This document shows positions 35,778 through 48,773 of a stretch of 64,000 nt of DNA, piece by piece. The first letter of the stretch is position 1. Each line of letters begins with the position of its first letter. The DNA is from Pyrrhoderma lamaoense. Taxonomy: Eukaryota > Basidiomycota > Agaricomycetes > Hymenochaetales > Hymenochaetaceae. The notes below the pieces were generated by a model. The model was not told the origin of the DNA and ran no database searches. It saw only the letters and a program-made list of their open reading frames with translations. Location: assembly GCA_002794735.1 (NCBI GenBank), contig NBAZ01000009.1, positions 62,001 to 126,000 of the forward strand, in the 5' to 3' direction. Made by a program: the position numbers and the translations under genes.

Positions 35778-36450
35778 TAGTAGCTAGTACTCTTAGTTGT
35801 CTCTACCCATATGTGTACAGGATACGAATGTTGGGATTTTCTAGATGGTTTTGTTTTGATAGATGGTTTGATTAGGAGCCAAAACAACAATAATAAGCCA
35901 CACATGGTATATACGTGAGAAATTTGCTTTGATATCACTTAATCTGTACTTTGTATTATAAGAGAATGATGTATCTAATAATATATCACAATCACAATAT
36001 GATGCAGGTACAGGAAATTAAATCTCCTACTCAATCCTCTCTTCCATTGATTCTACAATATACAATCCAACCAATTCATATCATATCATATCGAACCATC
36101 ACCAGACTTGACAAAGACACAACTCCAGAATAACTTATGGATCACACTCTTTATTCGCTTTTAATTTTTGAGACTCTCCTACGAGATACGAGAATTTTCT
36201 TACTACTTCCCAGATCCAAGGTCCGAATATTCGAAGATCTGAAGATCAAAGATCAAGATTTTATAAAAGACTCTTTCCCCCCGCTTCCCAGACTCTCTTT
36301 CCTGACCCTATTCCCCCTTGTCCCCGCCATTCCGAGTCCAAAAATACATACCTAAAACAAGAAGTGTCAACGGAATAGATCAAGAAAGGTGTCTCTCAGG
36401 TAACATGTATATCAGAAAGAAAGAAAAGAGAACCCCGAGGTATACCGATC
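35778..36450 (+). repeat. Dispersed repeat, divergent copy 4
   Basis: Begins AGTAGCTAGTACTCTTAG, as in the middle of copies 1 and 2, and follows them through CACTTAATCTGTAC, ATATCACAATCA, CTCCTACTCAATCCTC, a short CATAT repeat and CGAACCATCACCAGACTTG. After about 200 unrelated bases it resumes with ACAAGAAGTGTCAACGG to TATATCAGAAAG. It is much more diverged than copies 1-3, so it is an older insertion or duplication. Confidence 0.75.
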
Positions 36451-36650
36451 GTTGCCGTAAAGGACCTAAATTTATATCGTTTGTAGATACGTTATCCAAA
36501 GCCAATAGTGAGACTGTATTATGTATTTCAAAGAAGTAGAAACATGAAGTAAACCAAGACATGACAAAATAGAGTGGCAAAAGCGGATATAAGAAGGGAG
36601 TTGATAGAAGAGTCGGGAACGGAGACAGGGTAGAAGGGGCTTAAGAGATT
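36345..36650 (-). repeat. Short inverted repeat, right member
   Basis: Inverted partner of about 34640-34920; its first part overlaps the end of dispersed repeat copy 4. The pair encloses about 1.4 kb. Confidence 0.7.
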
Positions 36651-37131
36651 GAGAGCTGAGAAACAGACTAAAACGGATATGAAAACAAAGACATAGATAG
36701 ATACGAACAATCATGAGTACAGTCGTGAATAATGATGATGATGATGAATGTATACGTCTATAGACATGTAGAGTCATAAGGGTGTATATCGTGTATGTGT
36801 GGAGGGGGTGATAGATGCAATACTGAACGTAGACGAAAAAAAGGATAGTAGAGGAAGAGTGATACATACAAAAGAGATAGGCCAAAGCATAGAAAAAAGA
36901 ATTGATACGAGTTTAGGAATGAAACAAGATAGGAAGGAAGGATAGGAGTGATAAGGAAGAACGAAGATGGAAATATATTCGTTTCATACAAATACCTATT
37001 CAATCAAACCATCCTTCAAGAACAATGGAACTAAATTAAAACAATGCCGACAAAAACAAAAGAAAGGAGAAATACAAAATGCAAACGATGAATAAATAGA
37101 AACAACTACAATTTGGGCAAGTTCAAAGAAG
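36651..37131. other. Intergenic / 3' region of the transcription factor gene
   Basis: Purine-rich on the plus strand with no coding texture. It probably includes the 3' untranslated part of the minus-strand transcription factor. Confidence 0.5.
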
Positions 37132-40100
37132 TCAAGATATCAAGAAGCGTATTTCCCTGGAGACTAACATCAAAGGATTAATGCTCTTCGGAGTTTGACT
37201 TTGGAGGTTCCTCATCACTGGATTGACGCTAGCATTCACCCCCGCTCCCCCTTCAGGCCCGGAACCGGCACCGTAACTCAAACTCATATTCGACGCAATC
37301 GCACCAATCCTTCCAGACGATCTCAACCCAGGTCCACTTGCAGAAGGGGACTCAGGTTGATAAAACATCTGATCTATACGATCCTGATTCGAGAAACTCG
37401 GAGTTTGAGGGATCATTCCACTACCACCAACATTTCTACCCCCTGAATGTGCAAGCCCCAACCCTAGCCCTAGCCCTAGCCCTAGCCCCATACCTCTGCC
37501 CATACCTACGCCCGCGCCCATGCCTATACCCATACCCATCCCAATCCTTGATAGTCCGGCAGGGTCTAGCATACCTACACCAGGTAAAGCGGCGTCCATA
37601 TTAGTCCCCGAACTCCCTGCGTCCACCACAGCGTCAACAGCTCTACCATCAAGTAGCAAAGACTTCATATCCGTTCTGTTCATCAAATTACAATTATAAT
37701 CGAACCCATACTCAAGCCCTACAGGACTAAAATCGAAATCAAAATCAAAGGGTTCGCCTCCGTCTAAAGGCATGGATAAGGGTACGTCACTTTCTGCTCC
37801 AGTACTTAGAGCAAGGAAATCGTCTGCAGTTCCCATGTTGTCACCACCATTCCCAACCCCATTTCCATCTGCATTTCCATTACTATGGCCATGCCCATGC
37901 CCGTGAGCATTCCTAAGAGTAGTTACAACAGGCTCGGAAAAGTAGTCATCTGAAGAATATCCTATACCACCAGAGAACGAGAAATCCGGACGCTCAGCAA
38001 TGACTTCCGATCTCGTCTTTGCATGAAAAGTAGTTCCATGATGTGTCCCCAAGTCCCTAGACCTTGAAGATCCCGAATGTTCTCCTCTACCATTAATATG
38101 TGGCTCAAGCGCCAAGAACGAGGCGATGTCAATAGGAGAAACAGGAGAGAACTGAGCCGAATGTCGAGTATTTGAAGTATTAGACGTATTAGTCGTAGTC
38201 GGGGAAGACACCGTCTGAGACGAATCACCATTGTTTGCACCGTTATCTTCGATCAACATTGGTACTTGCGAATCATACGTATCAAGATCTCCATCTCCAA
38301 TAGCCTGATTCTCGGTATTCTGAATACCATTCGCATTCAAACCCAGCTTCCTCCGTTTTCTTCGTATAAGATTATTATTATTACTCCGAGACTTTGTCAT
38401 TTCCTTAGACGAACACTGAGTCACTCCGGCCATCATCACTTGTCTCTGTTCTTTAAGCAACTTGTCGAAAGTATCCGCAATACGAGTTGCACTTTCCCAG
38501 GATTGCGCACATTCTCGTAGATACCCGACTAGTTCTTCAATATTATCCAAAGCTGAAGCTTGCATTGACGCCGCCGGCCTACGACCTCCCGATGCGTGTA
38601 TAGATTGCAGAACATAAACAGATCCAGCAGCAAAGATCGTTTGAATAATCGTGATCGGGGAAAACCGAAGAGTCCCATATATCTTCCTCCATAACCTAAG
38701 AATATTGAGAATTTCACGAGCTGCAACATTACATCGCTTTTTTTACAAAGTAATTTAGGGAATCGATGAATAGTTTATTTCGTTTGATATGAGTTTACGG
38801 GAAATTTAAACTCACTGCAACACTGAAACTGGAATCCACAGACTTTGCACGATGCCGTTGATAAAACGGACGATGAAGTAATATGTGTTGCCACCAAAAT
38901 GCAGCATGCATCATGAGTTTATGCGGAAGAGCGTCCATTTCGTTTGATGGTGTCAACTTCAATTCCATTGGCAAATCTTGACGCCAGTCATCAAGTTGCA
39001 TACTATCAACCCAAAACAATGAGCACTTAGAAAAGAAAAAGAAAAGAAGATTTACAAATAACGCACTCGATATCAGTTACCAACATCTTAATTTCCGTGC
39101 TAGTATCAGCAGCAGCCAACCGATTCCTATTTAGACATGATAATCAGTAGAAGATTATCTGATCAGACAAAAACACGTGCAAAAAAGGGCTAATACTAAC
39201 ATTAAATCCATAATATGACGACTTATTCTCATCAATTGACAACTCCATTGAAATGTCGTGAATGATCTACACTGTGGTGCATTGAGTGCGACATTGTCGT
39301 TCTTTCCTCCTTTCAACCTCCATGCCATAAAGTCAAGTCGTTTTCCAGAATTACCCTCAGCTATAGCACGCAAACTGAACGGATTCTCCAAAGCTGTAGC
39401 ATTAACAGCAGACTCCATCCTGGTTTTCACATCAGTTTCGTTTTCGTCCTCAGATTTCCCTTTCTTGTCCTTCTCTGGACGAGGTCCGAATCCAAGACTA
39501 GCTCTGTATCTGTCTTCATCGTGTTTCCCCGCAGCCACGACGGGTAACGAAATTGCACATTCTCGTCCAACATACAAACTCCAACACGCATCTTGTGCAG
39601 TGATCATGTGAAAAGCCCAAACACGGTCTAATACTTGTTGTGGATGGATACGACCCGAGCGAAACAAGGAGGTGCAATCTGCAGATAGACCAAGCGCTTG
39701 ACCCATACGGGTAGATATACCTAGGAAACGGTCCCACTTGTAAGCTACTCATCATTATTATTTCGTTGAATGAGTTTAACACACCAAAATACATGAAGCC
39801 TAATGTTTGTTGTCCCCTCCCACTATAATAACTAGCTAATACGCCAAGCGCCTGGACAGTACTGATGTTTGGCCGAGAACACTCGTCCTCAAGATATGAT
39901 TTTGCTTCAACCACAAATCGTTCTCTTGTTTCAGGTTTACGAATTTCTGGATCATCAGAAAATGCACTAGCAACAGCCAAGAGGGAATTATGCAGAAACG
40001 GGGAATAGTGAGCTAATTTCGGACTTGATGCTGTTGTCGTCCTGACTTGAGAATAGGCAACAGAGGAGTTCGTCACGGTCGGATGGAGGAATGTATGCAT

Positions 40101-41642
40101 ATCTCGGAGGAAAAACTCAGGTATGACGCGCATACCCCAAGAAGTGAAGAAAAAGAACAGTCTATCTAGTAGACTTATGGAGAAGCATTATCAGAAGTCA
40201 AGTTCAAAATCGGTCCCAAAGAAAGCGAAAAACATACATATCATGTTCTTTCCTTGACAATGGGATCCCTTTCGGTAACCATCGATTCCAACATTCACTC
40301 TTACAATCACACCCTTGCCAAGTTTCGTCATTAACATCGCCTACAAGGAGTGTGTGTCTTCCTCGAGGACGGACAGGGGACGCAATACGCTGGCTTCCGG
40401 ACCGTAATCTCGTTTTCCCTCTTCCCTTCCTGTCCCTTTTAAAGTTATTAGGGACAGCACGTTGCACCAAAGAGTCGGGAGAAGCCAGAGATGCTTGTAG
40501 AGCCGCATATGGTGTAGGTCGATGACGCTGGACACGCCGGCGATTAGATTGAGAAGCACTATCATCACTTGTCCCGTCTTCGACATCCTTTCCCGATTGA
40601 TGTTTAAGAGAATGATCTGATATTCGTCGACGAAGGCGGAAAATCGAAGTTGGACCATAGTGATAATGGTCATCATGTTCACTCTGAGGAACGTTTTTGA
40701 GTTATGATTACTCAACAGTAGGTATTATCTAAATATTTTTGAATTAAAGAGATGCTACTTACAAAAAGGGTCTTTGTTGGCACGACTAAAGCCTTATCCA
40801 CGTCTAAGTCACTGTCCTCACTATCCTCCCCACTACCAAAGGCGCTTTCGGTGTCAGAAGCCGTACCTCTGACTCTTTCTGCTGTCTCATCAGTCTCATA
40901 GTCGGTCTCTACCGGGACCGTATTAATATCTCTTCTGGATTCATCAATAACCTCGGTGTCATTGATATTAGCCTCCAGATCAGGGTGTGTGTATGTCTTT
41001 TCTTTCAAAGTAGAAGATAGCGAGTTTGATTCTGGTTGGGGCGTGTTGAAAACTACAGATGATGATGAACGAATCCTAGGCTCATGTGACCAGAATCTTT
41101 CGATTTCAGAACTACTACTCTTCATCACATCAATCAGAGTAGAATTATCAATATTAGAAGAGAGTTGAACTTTTATCGCAGCCAGCTCTTTTGTCAGATT
41201 ATCCACTTCTGCTCGTAAAAGTGCATTCTGCTGTTTCAATGCTTGTTCGTGAGCACGTGTAAGCGGTCTTCGTGCGTCTTCCAAAGTCCAAATACACTAT
41301 GTATATATGATATTGCCATCACGTTCATAAATGAGGCCACAATTGAAGAATCCAATAGTTGATTAATAACGTACATCATGGCCTGTCTTCTGACATCGCT
41401 CGCAAATCGGCTTTCCACCAGAACACTTCGTTCTCCTGGGGATCAAAAACAGTCATTCATTTTGAATAAAACGGAATTTAACAGGAATAGATGGAAGTAC
41501 ATAAAGCAGAGTGAACGCACGCTTTCTTACACTGAGCACATGCGTGCCGTGTGTACTTGCTTACAACCGTTCGCTTTCCCTTCTGAGGACGAATCACTTT
41601 AACCGGCTCCGCGTTCGTACTTGATTCGACAACGTTCATCAT
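37132..41642 (-). CDS. Zn2Cys6 fungal transcription factor with fungal-specific TF domain
   Basis: Start ATG at 41642 (MMNVV). Nine exons, all phases consistent: 41642-41521, 41435-41375, 41296-40763, 40683-40238, 40161-39785, 39744-39201, 39126-39067, 39002-38816 and 38736-37132, giving about 1,311 residues. The binuclear zinc cluster CAQCKKARTKC..CERCQKTGHDC has Cys at 35, 38, 45, 52, 55 and 62, and is split by intron 1. A linker with QALKQQNALLRAEVDNLTKE (about 80-100) may be a dimerising coiled coil. The fungal-specific regulatory domain (about 390-800) shows YYSGRGQQTLGFMYF, YKWDRFLGISTRMGQALGL and NVAAREILNILRLW. The last 450 residues are Ser/Asn/Gly-rich and acidic, with EPFDFDFDFSPVG and (Gly-Leu)n repeats, a likely activation region. 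It is nuclear by family. It is transcribed away from the reductase gene at 44589. Longer than average for the family; no frameshift seen. Confidence 0.92.
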
Positions 41643-44542
41643 ATACTAGTATATGAGGGCTTATATAACTCTGTGGCATGTGAGAACAGTTACAAAGAGG
41701 AAGTAACATTGATGAGATTTAAATACTCCAAATCCCTAAAATAGACAAGAACTAGTCTAAAAGCTTACGAGTTTATGCCCTTTCTTCTTCGATGACTCGA
41801 TGAGGTTATACTCAGTCTCCCATTGGCTAGGGGTTATTAATGGACCTTAAAGAGCCTCCGTTTAAGAGTTTGACGAGATGTATCCTTGTGTCCACGATTC
41901 ACTCGTGTTCTTCAAAACTCCAAACCAGAGAGGATAGGTAAACGTCGGGACCGTGTCGTCAGCGTACGAGTCTGAGGGATTGAGAGTACACTGTGACGAT
42001 AGGGCGGTGATTATGCATCCGCCCTCGGACTGGTCCGGTTTCCGGCCTCATATTTAGAAATGAATGATAAGAAGAACAGTAGTCGGTTCTAGGTTGGCGA
42101 TAAGGTGACTCCCAATGGATAAATTAGAACCAATGGCTAGTATTGTATTGCCGTATATAGTAAGTTGTTCTCACGTATTGCCATTAATTATATCTTATCC
42201 ATTACTTGTGATCACATATCGTAAGGTAACATGAGACATTTCTCTACTCTATCTTAACCTACACAGTTTCTTGACTAGCTGAAGAAAGCTTCATTAAACT
42301 AAGAACGCAGTGGAAATAACCTTGCAACTTACTAGAAGAAGCTTTCTTGCCAGTATACTAGACTAGGAATATGATTTGTTCTAGAGATCCTTCCGTTATA
42401 TTGCAAATTTATACCTTATTAAACTCTAGTTCTATTTGAAAAACTTTGAAACTTTGACTTTATCATGGATGACGCACGACAGCTCTAGACCACAGGGCCT
42501 CGAATCCACTGTTAAGAGTAAGTTGAACCCAAAGTAAATGCTAAACTATAATACTTCTTTGCGAGAGATTGCAAATTCGAAGCTGGCATGTGTACTAAAG
42601 AGTTCCGGAGCTTGGGATGTTGCTCCATGGATGTGGAGAACACCCATTGCACCAACTGGTCCTAGTAGTCTTGCTTACTCAACAACTAACTTAATAATGT
42701 ATCATATAATACCAGATAAGGGCAAACTCTTAAAGATACCTTTCTAAACAAACATTACTAACCCCCAGTAGTGAGAAGTACTACGTTCACCATTCAGGCA
42801 GATTGAGTGCATAATATTGTGCGACAAAATACATAAAAAAAGCATTACGGTCCCGCTTTGTATGTTGTGTAGACTTTACAGCCCTAAGAGGTGATGGTTG
42901 CAATAGAGCAAAGACTCGTTCAGGCCATGTGTATCTTCAAGAAGGAGTAGTATAGTTTTAGAAGACATGCACTGTTACTATCTGATATATTCCATTGTCT
43001 AGAGCTCGAGCACCGTTGAACACTCCATTTCCACCCAACATCATTTCACTGTTTTACAAATGGTTGATAAATTGTAACATCTCTCACGACGTAGATTCGC
43101 AGTGCTATGACTTCTTGCTAGTTATGCACAAAGACGAGTCACTGAATGGAGCCGTTCCTATTAATAGGAAGGAAGAAAAAGAATGATAGGAATGAGAAAT
43201 GTAGAGCACATGAAGTGTACAGTGATCCAGTGAAGCATGTTATTTAGCATATAGAGAATTTACAAGCGATAATCGCCATAGTAGTCACTGGTACACTTAG
43301 AGCTAAGGCTACAAGGCGAAGAAGTAGTGCCCTAGAAGTAGATGTACCATTGAGTATCAAAGGTAAGTACTAGCGTCTAGTTCATGATTATAAAATACCC
43401 ATGAAGAAACTCATATCGTGAATAGTTATTAATGGGACATAGCCTCCAAACCTAGTCTGAAATCAGTACGCTTATAATCACGAGATCCAATTTACATATT
43501 CAAGAGGTATATCTTCAAGAGAGCTTTGCGCTGCTATTCTTCAGCCTACTCTTTGAACATTACAAGCGACATATGCGGCTCGGATTTCAGTTTCTGTGAT
43601 AGAATGTGAAGTAGATGTAGATGTAAGAGATATTAGAACTAGTTTTTCGAGTGTTCCTGATATTCTGCGTCTAGATAGTCTGTTCAATTCTGAAGCATTT
43701 ATGACAGCAGGCTCAGTAGTTATGGTATTATCCACTATTATCTACAGATATTGAAGTCATAGTGAGATACTGAGAGAAATCACACCTTCAGCAGTGAGAA
43801 AACGCGGGAGTAATATACAATTCTTAAAAAGATAATTGTGACGTCACGTAACCGTTTGAGTTTTTTTCTAACATAAGTACAGATACAGAACTTGTCGTCT
43901 ATTTTGATTACCCGCACAGCCAATAGGACCTGTCTCTCCAAGTTCGTCGCCATTGCTTCGCTTAATTGTGTAGCACTGTGGTGCTTTTAGTCAATACAAA
44001 TCGTAAGCACGAAACACCTACTCTGAACACCTACTACAATAGTCCATATCTGCAGATCATCTTGTCTAAGCTACGCGGAGAATTGGAACTTACTTACCAA
44101 TATGAGCAATTTTTTAGAGAAGCATTGCCTCTTGCATCTCTATTGTCAACATGGAAAGAACGGAAATAGTGGCCTGGGTACAATCAATCCTGGGAAATAA
44201 GGTAACTAAAAGGCATCACTCTATATTTAATCGCTTTAACTGTCTTCTTATACTTTAAATTTACAAATACCACTTTGATAATAATAGAAGAAGCGTCAAG
44301 AAGTCGCTTATACAGGGTGACAGAGTTGCCGGACACCTTTACTTTTTACGACTTTACCGGTTTCACTTAAGACTGATTATCCCCCACCGACTTATACCGT
44401 TTTGCTTCAAAGAGAAACCTCGAATACGTAGTGCTCCAAGCGGGACTACTTCGTTTCTAGAAAGCTATTTTTTTAGTAATATGCTCGATTTGATTGTTTT
44501 TATGACAGATAACGATCAGACCCGTTAGCCCTCATCCAAACG
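41643..44542. other. Shared divergent intergenic region between transcription factor and reductase
   Basis: About 2.9 kb of AT-rich DNA with no convincing gene. It must contain the promoters of both divergent genes. Short open stretches (for example 42538-42747) have no recognisable family. CGG-type half-sites for a Zn2Cys6 factor are scattered, but I do not claim a specific operator. Confidence 0.5.
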
Positions 44543-44549
44543 TATAAAA
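44543..44549 (+). promoter_or_regulatory. TATA box of the reductase gene
   Basis: TATAAAA in the context CGTATAAAAGGGC lies 40 bases before the ATG at 44589. The short leader is plausible for a fungal gene. Confidence 0.55.
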
Positions 44550-44588
44550 GGGCTTCGTTTGATACGAAAAGAATACCAGCACTTAACC

Positions 44589-47500
44589 ATGGTACTAATT
44601 CCTCCTGTTGTTCACGGTCTGCAAAGCAAAACGTTCACCCAACCCCCTCTGGATGAGAGTTTGAGCTTCCCTGCTCTTTACGACTGGCATGGAACCCATT
44701 CTAAAGATCATCCACTTTTCGTTTTCGAGGATGCACCAGGCTCTACCAGGACCATCCTATGGGGTGAAGCCATTCAAGGCGTTCATAGAGCAACTAGACT
44801 CGTACGCAAGAGTATAGCAAATGTTCAGAAGCCCGTTATCGCAATAATCGCTTCTTCTGGTACTTTCTAGACTCAAGCACTCATCGAAAACGTTTATACT
44901 GACATAATTATCTTAGATACAATAACCTTTACTAGTATGCTACTTGGAGCACTTCGTACAGGATCCGTCGTTTTCTCCATATCTCCGAGGAACAGTGTAC
45001 CTGCTGTTACTGCTCTTCTTGCTCAAACGAACGTATCACATGTCTATCACTCGGCTGACGAAAAAGTAAAGGCTATCATCGACTCGGCAGTGAAAGACTT
45101 GCCTATCGACTACGAAATCGCTTTACATGAGATGCCTGTATTCGAAGATTTATTCCCATCGCCAGGAATCGACCCAAGCTTCACCCCTGAGCCTCTTGCT
45201 GACATTGATATGGAAGCCCCAGCCGCTATCTATCATTCATCAGGTAGGGAAGGCTAGGATCAATAAGACTTAATATCTCGTATTGATGTATCTTAGGGAC
45301 AACTTCGCTTCCGAAGCCTATTTACTTCTCACACAGGGCATTGGTTAGAGCACTTGTTTTTGCCTGTACGTATCCCTGAAGTATGTTTTCGCGTTTAGGT
45401 AAACAGAGACTAACTTGTATCTAGGCTATAGCGAACTCGACTTGGCGGATCAAATTTTTTCTGGTCATGCTGTTCCCATATTTCACGGAATGGGCTTGCT
45501 TACGGCACTCTACCCGGTATGAAATATACATATCAATACCGCAGACTGTTTGGTGAACTCAATAATATCCATAGGTTGCTACAGGCTTGATTATCTCAGC
45601 ATTCAAACCCCATTCTCCACCTGTGGTACCTAACCCAAGTAACACTCTGGACGGCATTGTATCGACAAAAAGTGACTATGTATTTGTCGCCCCTACCTTT
45701 GTCGAGGTTGGTGACTAGATTACAAGGACTAGGAATATCTCAGTCTGATTAATATTTTTAGACTTGGTCCCAGGATCAGGATAGTGTTGAGAAGCTTTCG
45801 AAGTTAAAAGGAGTTGTGAGTGCTTCCAAAAGTATATCATAAATGCAAATTTTCATATTCTTCAAGGTATACTTCGGTGGTCCTCTCAGCAAGAAAGCAG
45901 GAGATAAGCTGGCTTCTAGCGGCGCAACCGTTTTCATTCTATATGCTTTGTAAGAGATACTACTAAGTTTTCTACTGAAATAAGATATTGATTTCGTCTA
46001 TAGGACTCAGGTTATATCCGTGACTCGCTTCCTTCCCAGTATGCCCTGTTTTCATGGTCTACTTAGTAATAACTAATTGTTAATGTGGTTGACCCAGAGC
46101 CCCCTGGTATGGAATGGGAATATTTCTCGATCCCAGAGGACAGAGAGTTCCAGTTCATTGATCACGGAAATAATGAGTACGAACTGATTAGTATGGTAAG
46201 TTCACACAAATCACTTCCGACTACAGAGCTCCAATGAACTCGTTTTGTGGCCCTTTTACAGCCCAATGAGCACTTCGAGCCAAACATCTATAATACCAAG
46301 ATTAATGGCCGAGATGGATTTGCTACCAGTGATCTGCTCTCACCACACCCTACTAGACCAGGATTCTGGAAAGTTGTTGGTCGTACAGATGACCAGATTA
46401 TGCATTCTACAGGGGAAAAGACGAATCCGGGTCCTTTAGGTTTGTTGAGAGTTTACGATCTTCGAGATCTGAGAACTGACTTCTTTTATAGAAAACATTC
46501 TACTACACGATCCTCATGTAAACGCAGCAGTCATGTTTGGTCGAGGACGTTTCTACTGTGGCATTTTGGTCGAACCGAAACCAGAGTTTGCTTTTGACCC
46601 TTCGGATACAGAAAAACTCGCAGAGTTCAGGTCCCTTATATGGTATGTCCACCACTACCTTAACGCTATAAAATGCTAACCTACTTTCCTTTGTAAAAGG
46701 CCAACAGTTGAGCGTATGAACGCTTTTGCCCCGACTCATTCTCGTCTCTTCAAAGAGGTATATTTCTTTACGTACCGTAATTCCTTGATCATATTCTCAT
46801 ACTAGTTGTTAGATGATTGGCGTCGCATCCCTAGTAAACCTTTCACATTCACTCCGAAGGGGACAACCCAGAGACAGAAGATCCTGGCTGCATATGAAAA
46901 AGAAATCGATGCATTGTACGCAGCTGTCGATGAAAGTACTCAAACGGACATTGATGCACCAGAGGACTGGTCTATCTCACAAACAAAAGTATTTGTTCGC
47001 ACAGTGATTGAGAAAATCATGAAGACTAGGACACATGTATCAGACACCGACGACTTGTTTGAACGTGGTTTGGACAGGTTTGTTATCTACATACTTGTAT
47101 TCTCGTTAACTCTAACTAACGGCTGTGAAGTCTGCAGGCAACATGGATACGTAACTCGATCGTGGGCGTTCTTCGAGAGAGAAACGCAGCAGCTGCAAGA
47201 AAACTTTCTCAGACATTCATATACGACAACCCCACTATCAAACAACTATCCTCATTCCTATCCTCCATAATACTAGGAAGTGGACACTCGGAAGACAAGA
47301 AGAGTGAACTTAAGAAACAAGAGCTACTCTCTCTCGTTGATAAATATACCAAAGACTTCCCCACTTTCACACCTCGAGATCCTGGAAGTCGGAAGTCACA
47401 AGGCGAGGTAGTGCTTCTTACTGGAGGGACAGGCTCACTGGGATCAAACATCCTTGGGCACCTATTGAAAGATTCAAACGTGTCTCGAGTTTATGCTATG

Positions 47501-48773
47501 TCTCGCCCCACCTCAGATAAGCAGCCAGCTAAGGAGAGATATATTCACGCATTTGAGAGGGAGTCTATAGATGTGAGCCTGTTAGATAGTGAGAAGGTTA
47601 GATTCGTGGTTGGGGACGCTTCTGAAAGGACGTTTGGGATCGATGAAGAGCTATTTAATGAGGTAAGTGGCTTATCAACTCAATTTCAGTGTTTCCTAAA
47701 TACTTAATCTCTTTATAAAGATGCAAGAATCTGTTACACACGTTATTCATAATGGTAGGCCCTTGTACTTTCCTCTCCGATATCAATCCAATAATAACTG
47801 ATGATTGTAGCTTGGAGAGTCAATTTCAACGTTGCTGTCACATCTTTTGAGTCCAATATTCGAAGTGTTCGGAATTTCGTAGACTTCTGTTTAGGTTGTC
47901 ATGGTACAGTCCCGGCACGGCTAGTATTTATCAGCTCTGTGGGAGTTTTCATGAGTACGTCACAGTCATAAATAACCTGCTAATTCTAACTAACCACCCT
48001 TCATACTCTAGATTTCAAGGAGAAAAGGTTCGCAGATGAGAACTATGTACTCAGTCCAGAACCAGCAATTGGTCTCGGGTATGGAGAATCAAAATGGGTT
48101 TCTGAGATGATACTCCGAAGTGCATCGATGAGTACACCCATATCTACAACGGTAGTTCGCTGCGGACAAATGACGGGAGGAATAAGTGGGGCCTGGAACG
48201 AACATGAATGGTTCCCAAGTCTTGTCAAGTCCAGTGTTACACTCGGAAAACTGCCTAGTATTGACAGCGTATGTTTCATGAATTCTTTGAGTGACTATAA
48301 ATCTAATATCAACTTTAATAGGTGGTATGCTGGGTCTCTTGTGCCGATGCCGGTGGCGCAGTCGTCGATTTCCTTCGCACGAAGGACAGCGTTGTAAATC
48401 TAGTCCACCCACGACCCGTGTCCTGGAACTCCGTCATGTCTCTTTTCTCAAAGTATCTGAATCTCCCAGTTGTTCCATTCTCCGAATGGATGGCGGATCT
48501 GAAAGCTGCTCACAAAGAACTAGACACGAAGTCTACGGATCCAAAGGCTGTCAAGGAAATACTAGACTTCAATCCAGCTCTGAGACTTTTAAGTTTCTTT
48601 GAAGCAGGAGAGGACGCTTTGGAGATCCGTATGTTGAACCCATGGGGATCGCTCGACAAGATTGTTCAAAGGCAGTAGCTGCGTCTAAAACACTGTCTGG
48701 ATCTGACTTAATTGGCGAAGATAATGTACGAAGCTGGATTTCTTATTGGAAGAAGTCTGGTTTCCTTGCGTAA
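44589..48773 (+). CDS. Adenylate-forming reductase (NRPS-like: adenylation - carrier - thioester reductase)
   Basis: ATG at 44589 (CCATGG). Eighteen exons, all phases consistent: 44589-44859, 44917-45243, 45297-45365, 45425-45516, 45575-45706, 45762-45815, 45867-45949, 46004-46038, 46098-46195, 46262-46439, 46492-46642, 46700-46757, 46806-47077, 47131-47662, 47721-47754, 47811-47954, 48012-48268 and 48322-48773; about 1,079 residues, usual for the family. Adenylation domain (about 20-520): YHSSGTTSLPKPIYFS and GRTDDQIMHSTGEKTNP. Carrier domain: LFERGLDSLQATW with the phosphopantetheine Ser at about 607. Reductase domain: LLTGGTGSLGSN (about 704) for NADPH and GYGESKW (catalytic Tyr/Lys, about 867). 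The enzyme should activate a carboxylic acid with ATP, load it on the carrier and reduce it to an aldehyde or alcohol; the acid is unknown. One base seems missing in an AAA run near 48665; after it the normal C-terminus (WISYWKKSGFLA) continues to the TAA at 48771. Confidence 0.93.

Noticed and set aside
37459..37490. Telomere-like run of CCCTAG units
   Set aside because: It is in frame inside the transcription factor and encodes a Gly-Leu repeat; the unit is CCCTAG rather than the fungal telomere unit CCCTAA, and it lies in a well-formed exon.
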